DNA from: Verrucomicrobiota bacterium
GTDB lineage: Bacteria > Verrucomicrobiota > Verrucomicrobiia > Verrucomicrobiales > DEV007
Assembly: GCA_002862135.1 (NCBI GenBank)
Contig: PKCI01000190.1
Span: forward strand, 1-41,041
Direction of reading: 5' to 3'
Length of the DNA stretch: 41,041 nt
Below the pieces are notes generated by a model. That model had not been told where the DNA came from, searched no databases, and worked only from the letters and a program-made list of their open reading frames with translations. Made by a program: the position numbers and the translations under genes. Position 1 is the first letter of the stretch. Each line of letters begins with the position of its first letter. Shown one piece after another: positions 37,001-41,041 of the stretch.

Positions 37001-37185
37001 TGCGTGGAATCCAGACCAGCCGCCCCGATGACCTTGCTGGCCTCGAGGTGGAGAAGGAGAAGGAGTCACCTCAGATCCAGATTCCTAAGACAGTAAAACG
37101 CGAAATGCCCAAGGTTGGTCGCAACGAACCCTGCCCGTGTGGAAGCGGCAAAAAGTTCAAGCAGTGCTGCGGTCGTAACGGTTAA
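34021..37185 (+). CDS. secA: Preprotein translocase ATPase SecA (long form)
   Basis: A 1054-residue SecA, about 150 longer than E. coli SecA (901). Walker A is MATGEGKT (196-203) and Walker B is in ALIDEVDSVLVDEARTPLIISG. Nucleotide domain 2 has TNMAGRGTDIKLG and RHRSRRVDRQLRGRCSRQGD. Extra sequence sits in the N-terminal part (about residues 60-140 and CGQEWDVCDHP near 160-170). A second insertion of about 110 residues (about 335-505) follows ISGPV and is charged and helical. The C-terminus has the SEC-C zinc motif C1038-x-C1040 ... C1049-C1050, which binds SecB or ribosomes in other species. Similar insertions occur in Bacteroidetes/PVC SecA proteins. It drives unfolded preproteins through SecYEG. 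An nfeD-like gene follows after 24 bp. Confidence 0.97.
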   Translation: MLQWFLKFIVGNRNQRVIKQIAPVVNRINEIEKQLQNEPEQVLRDKTAAWIEHLDRYNLKFEGFSERVLLAREAEDNRATLTAWCERFDRLSEEFRNAADFIKPDEVSTLSSTDMATKILEAQSLFSDLKDEFPAVRKAYLEEILPEAYAVVKNAARRLCGQEWDVCDHPVKWQMVHFDVQLIGGIGLHRGMIAEMATGEGKTLVATLPVFLNALTGLGVHVITVNDYLARRDSEWMGYLFEWLGLTVGCIQNDQRGDIRKEQYQKHITYGTASEFGFDYLRDNGMAQSAEDQVQQNHYFALIDEVDSVLVDEARTPLIISGPVTQRQDQQFDTYKGAIQNLFRRQTKLVNDLAQEAKKEMEAGSVAEAGEIYYKVKLGMPRNRALLRAMEDAEVRRAIEKAELEFYRDPQKTALFALKEELYFTLDPKAHEAELTEQGRQFLSPDDPDAFILPDLSDAFSQIDGDDSLNDRQKAEKKGELQQQMAAQAEKMHTISQLMRAYTLYEKDVHYVVEDNRVMIVDENTGRKMAGRRWSDGLHQAVEAKEGVKIEGETQTYATITIQNYFRLYEKLGGMTGTAETEAAEFRDIYKLDVLVVPTNRPIKRIDLNDKIFKTQREKFKAVIDLVREHHAENQPILLGTASVESSEILARMLKREKIPHSVLNAKFHEQEAEIVARAGQPGSVTVATNMAGRGTDIKLGEGIDAKGGLMVIATERHRSRRVDRQLRGRCSRQGDNGVSVFYVSFEDDLMMQFGAAERMTKMMERFGLEEGQELEHPWLNKSVENAQKKVEQRDYLARKHILEYDDVMNNQRTVVYGYRNEVLNTENPHSLVIDIIEDALPVMLQDCFDPETGELVPEAILNEINARFPLGLTAEDVGFDNKAPDEVLDFVIDQVKAAYEVKTAHEDPERVEDLERWVILHSIDQLWQEHLYEMDNLREGIGNYRHAQKDPLVEYKHAAYDLFVGLMDKIKSEVLGNLFRTTTVRPEDYNRVLRGIQTSRPDDLAGLEVEKEKESPQIQIPKTVKREMPKVGRNEPCPCGSGKKFKQCCGRNG

Positions 37186-37209
37186 GGCCTGATATTCGTA
37201 ATCCTTGCC

Positions 37210-37677
37210 ATGATCAACATTATCGTCCTCAGCGTCGTTGGTATTCTGGCGGTACTTGCCGAACTGATCTTGCCCGGAGGCATCCTCGGAATCGTGGGTG
37301 CCCTCTGCCTTGTCAGTGCTGTGGTAATGACCTTCCTTGAATACGGAGTGGCTGCAGGCGCCGGTGCTGTCGTCGTTCTGTTCATCTTCGGTATCGCCAC
37401 CCTCAACTGGTGGATGAAATACTTCCACAAGCTTCCCCTCACCCGCAAACTCATTCTCAATAACGAGACTGGCCGCGACGGAGAACGTGATTCACGCCAG
37501 GACATGATTGGCCAGACCGGCACCACGCTGACTGACATCACGCCTTCCGGTCACGCAATCATTGAGGGCAAGAAGATCGACGTAATGACCGAGGGCCCGT
37601 CCATCCCGAAAGGATCTGACGTTGAGATCACCGCCACTCGCGGCCCCTCCATCATCGTGCGCAAGCTTGACGCGTGA
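37210..37677 (+). CDS. NfeD-like membrane protein (short form)
   Basis: A 155-residue protein with two to three hydrophobic segments (residues 2-50 and 45-68) followed by a soluble OB-fold domain. The OB part reads GQTGTTLTDITPSGHAIIEGKKIDVMTEGPSIPKGSDVEITATRGPSIIVRKL, which is the NfeD C-terminal pattern. Short NfeD proteins usually work with a stomatin-like (SPFH) protein or a membrane serine protease in membrane quality control; neither is adjacent here. It lies 24 bp behind secA and 25 bp before a small membrane protein, in what looks like one operon. Confidence 0.85.
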   Translation: MINIIVLSVVGILAVLAELILPGGILGIVGALCLVSAVVMTFLEYGVAAGAGAVVVLFIFGIATLNWWMKYFHKLPLTRKLILNNETGRDGERDSRQDMIGQTGTTLTDITPSGHAIIEGKKIDVMTEGPSIPKGSDVEITATRGPSIIVRKLDA

Positions 37678-37702
37678 TCGGTCTCATCACTAACGTTGAA
37701 GC

Positions 37703-37834
37703 ATGAAGCTCGCCGCCCCTGTTGTTACCCTTCTCATCGGAATCGCTCTTTTTTTCATTTCCCTGGAGTCCATGAAGAACGTCCTCGCAATCTACCTGAT
37801 GATCGTTGGAATCCTGGGCATACTAAAAAAGTGA
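37703..37834 (+). CDS. 43-residue two-span membrane protein
   Basis: ATG 37703 to TGA 37832-37834 encodes 43 residues with two hydrophobic stretches (APVVTLLIGIALFFISL and VLAIYLMIVGILGIL) joined by a short hairpin (ESMKN), ending in two lysines. Its place inside a tight same-strand run (25 bp after the nfeD-like gene, 7 bp before hemW) supports it being a real small gene. No family is recognised. Confidence 0.7.
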   Translation: MKLAAPVVTLLIGIALFFISLESMKNVLAIYLMIVGILGILKK

Positions 37835-37841
37835 GCCCACC

Positions 37842-38930
37842 GTGCATCTCTACGTTCACATCCCCTTCTGTCACCACATCTGCCCTTACTGCGGATTCTA
37901 CAAGCACACTCCGGGCAACCTGGCGAATCGGGAGTTCGTTGAAGCAGTTCTCTCTGAAGCGGAGAAACGTCTACCGGAAGTCTCCGGCAAAATTGAGACC
38001 GCTTACTTTGGCGGTGGCACCCCAACTCTGCTTTCCCCCACGCACCTGACCCACCTCTGTCGGGGTCTCACCGGACTCTTTGATTTCTCAGAGTGCCGCG
38101 AATGGACCATCGAAGCCAATCCAGCGACCTATGACCTGGCGAAGGCGCAACTGATGCGCGAACTCAGGATTTCACGCGTGAGCCTCGGGGTGCAATCCTT
38201 CACTCCTGAGACCCTCGAGACCCTCGATCGCGATCATACTCGGGATGAAGCCATCACGGCTTTTGAAACCCTGCGCTCCGCCAATTTTGATCAGGTCAGT
38301 CTCGATCTCATGTTTTCGATCCCCGGCCAGACGCTGGAGCAATGGCAGGAGGATCTTGAAACTGCCGTCTCCCTCTCGCCAAATCACATCTCCGCCTACA
38401 ATCTCACCTACGAAGAGGATACCAAATTCCTGAAACGCCATAAAACCGGGGAACTTGATACTGACGAAGACCGCGACGCCGACCAGTTCTATCTCGCTTT
38501 GGACTACCTTGAAGAAAACGGCTACCACCACTACGAGATCTCCAACTACGCTCAACCCGCCTGTGAATCGCAACACAACCGCGCCTACTGGTTCGGCGCT
38601 GATTACCTTGGCCTGGGCCCAGGAGCTGTTACCACCCTCAACGGTCAGCGTTGGAAGACCCTGCCCGACACGGCCCCCTACATGAAAGCCACTCAAGCTG
38701 GCCTGGATACCCGGACCGACATCGAAGTCCTCACCGAAGAGGACAAGCGCCTCGAGGCACTCGCCCTGCAATTGCGCACAAGAGAGGGTGCTTCTGTCAG
38801 CCTCATTGATACCCCCAACCCTGTTGAGTCACTGACCCAACGGGGTTTACTAATTGAAAAAGACGGGCGTTTGCATCTAACTCGTAGCGGCAAAGCCCTT
38901 GCCGACCCCATCGCAGCCGCCCTAGCTTGA
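37842..38930 (+). CDS. hemW: HemW-like radical SAM protein
   Basis: A 362-residue radical SAM protein starting with GTG. The iron-sulfur cluster motif is C10-x3-C14-x2-C17 followed by G-F19 (CHHICPYCGF). HemN, the true coproporphyrinogen III dehydrogenase, has a fourth Cys at the Phe19 position, so this is the HemW (haem chaperone) branch. Other markers are YFGGGTPTLL, WTIEANPAT, RVSLGVQSF, SLDLMFSIPGQT and the HNRAYWFGADYLGLGPGA segment, which is conserved in HemW. It should bind haem and deliver it to respiratory enzymes. The stop lies just before the ppk2 start (2 bp), implying coupling. Confidence 0.9.
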   Translation: MHLYVHIPFCHHICPYCGFYKHTPGNLANREFVEAVLSEAEKRLPEVSGKIETAYFGGGTPTLLSPTHLTHLCRGLTGLFDFSECREWTIEANPATYDLAKAQLMRELRISRVSLGVQSFTPETLETLDRDHTRDEAITAFETLRSANFDQVSLDLMFSIPGQTLEQWQEDLETAVSLSPNHISAYNLTYEEDTKFLKRHKTGELDTDEDRDADQFYLALDYLEENGYHHYEISNYAQPACESQHNRAYWFGADYLGLGPGAVTTLNGQRWKTLPDTAPYMKATQAGLDTRTDIEVLTEEDKRLEALALQLRTREGASVSLIDTPNPVESLTQRGLLIEKDGRLHLTRSGKALADPIAAALA

Positions 38931-38932
38931 GA

Positions 38933-39763
38933 ATGATGCCAGAAGTCCTCCTCTCCGATCACCCCTTGCGAATCAGACCCGGACAGAAAGTGGACCTGTC
39001 CAGTTTTCCTACCACTGACGAAGAAATGTTCCCTGTCACCAAGCTCAAGGGCAAGGATCTCTTCAAGCAGTTTAACCACCAGATCGACGTCCTCCAGAAG
39101 CAGTTTTATGCGGAGGGCAAACATCGCCTTCTCGTCGTTTTCCAGGCAATGGATACCGGCGGAAAAGACGGCACGATCCGCAGCGTTTTTGAGAAGATGG
39201 ATCCCCAGGGCATTCGGGTTGCCTCCTTCAAGCGACCCAGCAAGCTGGAACTTTCCCACGACTATCTCTGGCGCATCCACCGCCAGGTCCCGCAGGACGG
39301 CGAGACCGTCATCTTCAACCGCAGCCACTACGAAGACATCGTTGCGGTTCGCGTCCGCGACATCTTCCCGGAAGAACGCTGGAACAAACGATATGATCAC
39401 ATTCGAAGTTTTGAGGAGATGCTCACTGACGAAGGAACCACGATCATCAAGTTTTTCCTCCACATCTCGAAGGACGAACAGAAGGCACGCCTCCAGGCAC
39501 GCCTTGATGAGCCGGAGAAAAATTGGAAATTCAATCCCGGTGATCTCGACGATCGCGCTCTCTGGCCGAAGTTCATGGAGGCCTACGGTAATGTTTTCTC
39601 AGAAACCAGCACTGACAACGCTCCCTGGTATGTGATTCCTGCGGATCGCAAGTGGTATCGGAACCTCCTTGTCGCCGACATCCTCGTCAAGACATTGCAG
39701 GGCCTCAACATGAGCTACCCTCCCATCGACTTTGATCCAAAATCGATTAAAATCGGGGCCTGA
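38933..39763 (+). CDS. ppk2: Polyphosphate kinase 2 family protein (class III-like)
   Basis: A 276-residue PPK2-family enzyme moves phosphate between polyphosphate and nucleotides. Walker A is in VVFQAMDTGGKDGTIRSVFE; the lid/Walker B region has FKRPSKLELSHDYLWRIH and IFNRSHYEDIVAVRV. The tail reads NAPWYVIPADRKWYRNLLVADILVKTLQGL, typical of the group annotated as polyphosphate:nucleotide phosphotransferases. Its length and motifs point to the class III-like single-domain form, which can use AMP or ADP as acceptor; this is not certain from sequence alone. Translation could start at ATG 38933 or 38936. It is the last gene of the secA run. Confidence 0.92.
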   Translation: MMPEVLLSDHPLRIRPGQKVDLSSFPTTDEEMFPVTKLKGKDLFKQFNHQIDVLQKQFYAEGKHRLLVVFQAMDTGGKDGTIRSVFEKMDPQGIRVASFKRPSKLELSHDYLWRIHRQVPQDGETVIFNRSHYEDIVAVRVRDIFPEERWNKRYDHIRSFEEMLTDEGTTIIKFFLHISKDEQKARLQARLDEPEKNWKFNPGDLDDRALWPKFMEAYGNVFSETSTDNAPWYVIPADRKWYRNLLVADILVKTLQGLNMSYPPIDFDPKSIKIGA

Positions 39764-39882
39764 CAAAAGACCACTAATCGTCCGCTTTTCCATCCTCTCC
39801 AGCCAGCCTCCGACACAACAATCCCTCCTACACCGGCCAGAAAAACAGGCCCGGGTCCAACCGGTGGGATGGAGAAATCCGG

Positions 39883-41010
39883 CTAACTGATCGTCGCCAA
39901 CTCAACGAGCGCCACTCGATCCAGCTTGCCGATATCGGTTCTCGGCAACACTTTGACCGGCACTACCCGGCCTAGCTGCTCAATCGGATCGAGCTCCGCG
40001 TTGATCCAACTCAATATCTCGCGAGCGCCGGAGCGTGATGCCTCGACCACCAGAACCAACGAGTTTTCGCGTCGATCATCCGGCACAGCGACCACAGCCA
40101 CATCCATGCCGTGGTCGTGAGCGATCCGTCCTGCAAGACTGTTAAGCCGGGATATCGAGATAAGCTCTCCCGACACCTTCACCAGGTCGTCAGCCCTTCC
40201 CAGAAACTCAAGGATTCCTTCCTCCAACTCACAACGATCACCGGTGACGAACCATCCTTCGCCATTTCTCGCTTCGTCAAAACGCCATCCACCGGTTTCC
40301 TTGATCGCATAACCCGCAAATAAGCTTTCTCCCCGTATCGCCAACCTCCCCTCTTTATCGGTCTTCAGTTCCCATCCCTCGAGCACGGGCAAACGGTCAA
40401 CCGCTCCCTCGGTGCTGGTCGCAATCTGGGAGCAAGCCTCGGTCATCCCGTAACTGGGCCAAACCGGCCACCCCAGTTGCCTCGCACGATCAATCAAGAT
40501 CGGTTCCATTTTCCCACCACCCAGCAATAGGCCTCTCAATGATGGCGGAGCCTCAGCCCTGTGACTCACCAAATCGTGCAAATGAGTCGGGGTCATGGAT
40601 GTCAGTGTGACGCCATTTTCCTCGATTGCCGTAATCAGCCGTCGGCCGTCACGCTCCCATTCTCCCGGGAAATCAATTAGCCGGCCTCCCGTCATGTAGG
40701 CCCGGGCAAAAATGCCCAATCCCCCGACATGAAAACCTGACAAACCCGCCAGCCAGACGTCTTTCGCGGTCATCCCACAATGATTGATCACGCAACGTGC
40801 CGAGTTCAGCAGAGCCGCCTTTGGAAGAACTGCGAACTTGAATCCTCCCGAAGTGCCCGATGTCGCCATCACCACCGCCGCCTCTATCCCGCATTCTCGG
40901 GTGAGAAAATCATGCAATCCGGAATCATCGATCGAGCGCTTCGGGTTCAATCGAAGATCAACATCAGCCGACTCCCAGTAGGCCGCGGCGTTTAATCCAG
41001 TCGTTTCCAT
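39883..41010 (-). CDS. menE: o-Succinylbenzoate-CoA ligase-like AMP-forming enzyme
   Basis: A 375-residue acyl-adenylate-forming enzyme. The P-loop is VMATSGTSGGFKFAVL, a variant of TSGTTGxPK. Other motifs are AGLSGFHVGGLGIFARAYMTGGR (typical of MenE), PSYGMTEACSQ, GWFVTGDRCELEEGILEFLGRADDLVKVSGE and the C-terminal lysine in DIGKLDRVAL. MenE activates o-succinylbenzoate with ATP and CoA in menaquinone synthesis. The protein is shorter than the E. coli form (about 450), lacking part of the N-terminal subdomain; this also occurs in other PVC relatives as far as I recall. It converges on ppk2 with 119 bp between stops and overlaps the end of the upstream gene by 19 bp. Confidence 0.85.
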   Translation of the reverse strand: METTGLNAAAYWESADVDLRLNPKRSIDDSGLHDFLTRECGIEAAVVMATSGTSGGFKFAVLPKAALLNSARCVINHCGMTAKDVWLAGLSGFHVGGLGIFARAYMTGGRLIDFPGEWERDGRRLITAIEENGVTLTSMTPTHLHDLVSHRAEAPPSLRGLLLGGGKMEPILIDRARQLGWPVWPSYGMTEACSQIATSTEGAVDRLPVLEGWELKTDKEGRLAIRGESLFAGYAIKETGGWRFDEARNGEGWFVTGDRCELEEGILEFLGRADDLVKVSGELISISRLNSLAGRIAHDHGMDVAVVAVPDDRRENSLVLVVEASRSGAREILSWINAELDPIEQLGRVVPVKVLPRTDIGKLDRVALVELATIS

Positions 41011-41041
41011 GGCAATTTCTCCAACAGGTCATCAAATCCCA
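40992..41041 (-). CDS. C-terminal end of a gene upstream of menE (partial)
   Basis: On the minus strand the last 50 bases contain an open frame entering from the right edge and reading GFDDLLEKLPWKRLD before TAA at 40992-40994. It overlaps the menE start by 19 bp, the kind of overlap seen in coupled operon genes. Another menaquinone gene such as menC would make sense, but 15 residues are too few to tell. Confidence 0.4.
   Translation of the reverse strand, partial: GFDDLLEKLPWKRLD

Overview
The window reads as chromosomal DNA of a Gram-negative PVC-group bacterium, most likely a member of the Verrucomicrobiota. The pointers are a ThuA-like gene remnant and a DUF1080 protein (both families are expanded in Planctomycetes/Verrucomicrobia), an EboA/EboB pair, a SecA with long insertions and a SEC-C zinc tail, an outer-membrane two-partner secretion locus, and many starts with weak or no Shine-Dalgarno sequence. 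This placement is inference from gene content; there is no rRNA or other decisive marker. Most of the window is core housekeeping sequence with two accessory islands, and no insertion sequence, prophage or CRISPR array is visible.

Left part (1-12.1 kb): a truncated membrane protein; a decayed ThuA-like pseudogene; the glycine cleavage operon gcvT-gcvH-gcvP, read leftward, with an MTH1-like Nudix hydrolase attached 3 bp behind gcvP; a divergent rhomboid-like membrane protein without the catalytic serine motif and with a four-cysteine tail; a large secreted/anchored protein; cinA and rsfS; and a DUF1080 protein.

Middle (12.1-21.5 kb): a TlpA-like thioredoxin, then a surface-protein locus. A FecR-domain periplasmic protein, a 1342-residue filamentous-haemagglutinin-type exoprotein (TpsA) and its Omp85-family transporter (TpsB) lie on the minus strand. 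A CHASE2 class III nucleotidyl cyclase diverges from them on the plus strand. The layout suggests envelope sensing, cyclic nucleotide signalling and exoprotein export working together. TpsA carries two adjacent short tandem duplications (23 bp and 7 bp) that each break the frame and together restore it.

Chaperone block (21.5-25.8 kb): groES-groEL with a clear terminator, and dnaK behind a candidate promoter with an upstream 24-bp perfect inverted repeat. No CIRCE element is visible. Next come an orphan amino-acid-type solute-binding lipoprotein, a minimal eboA-eboB pair, a lipoprotein, an aquaporin-like channel lacking the usual arginine after the second NPA motif, and an exported MsrA. A ribbon-helix-helix regulator follows, with a strong promoter whose -10 box sits between the arms of an inverted repeat.

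Right part (32.4-41.0 kb): tRNA-Val(CAC), an orphan parA, and a rightward run secA - nfeD-like - 43-aa membrane protein - hemW-like - ppk2, linking protein export, membrane quality, radical-SAM haem handling and polyphosphate metabolism. The window ends in a leftward menE (menaquinone synthesis) that overlaps the end of another gene running off the edge.
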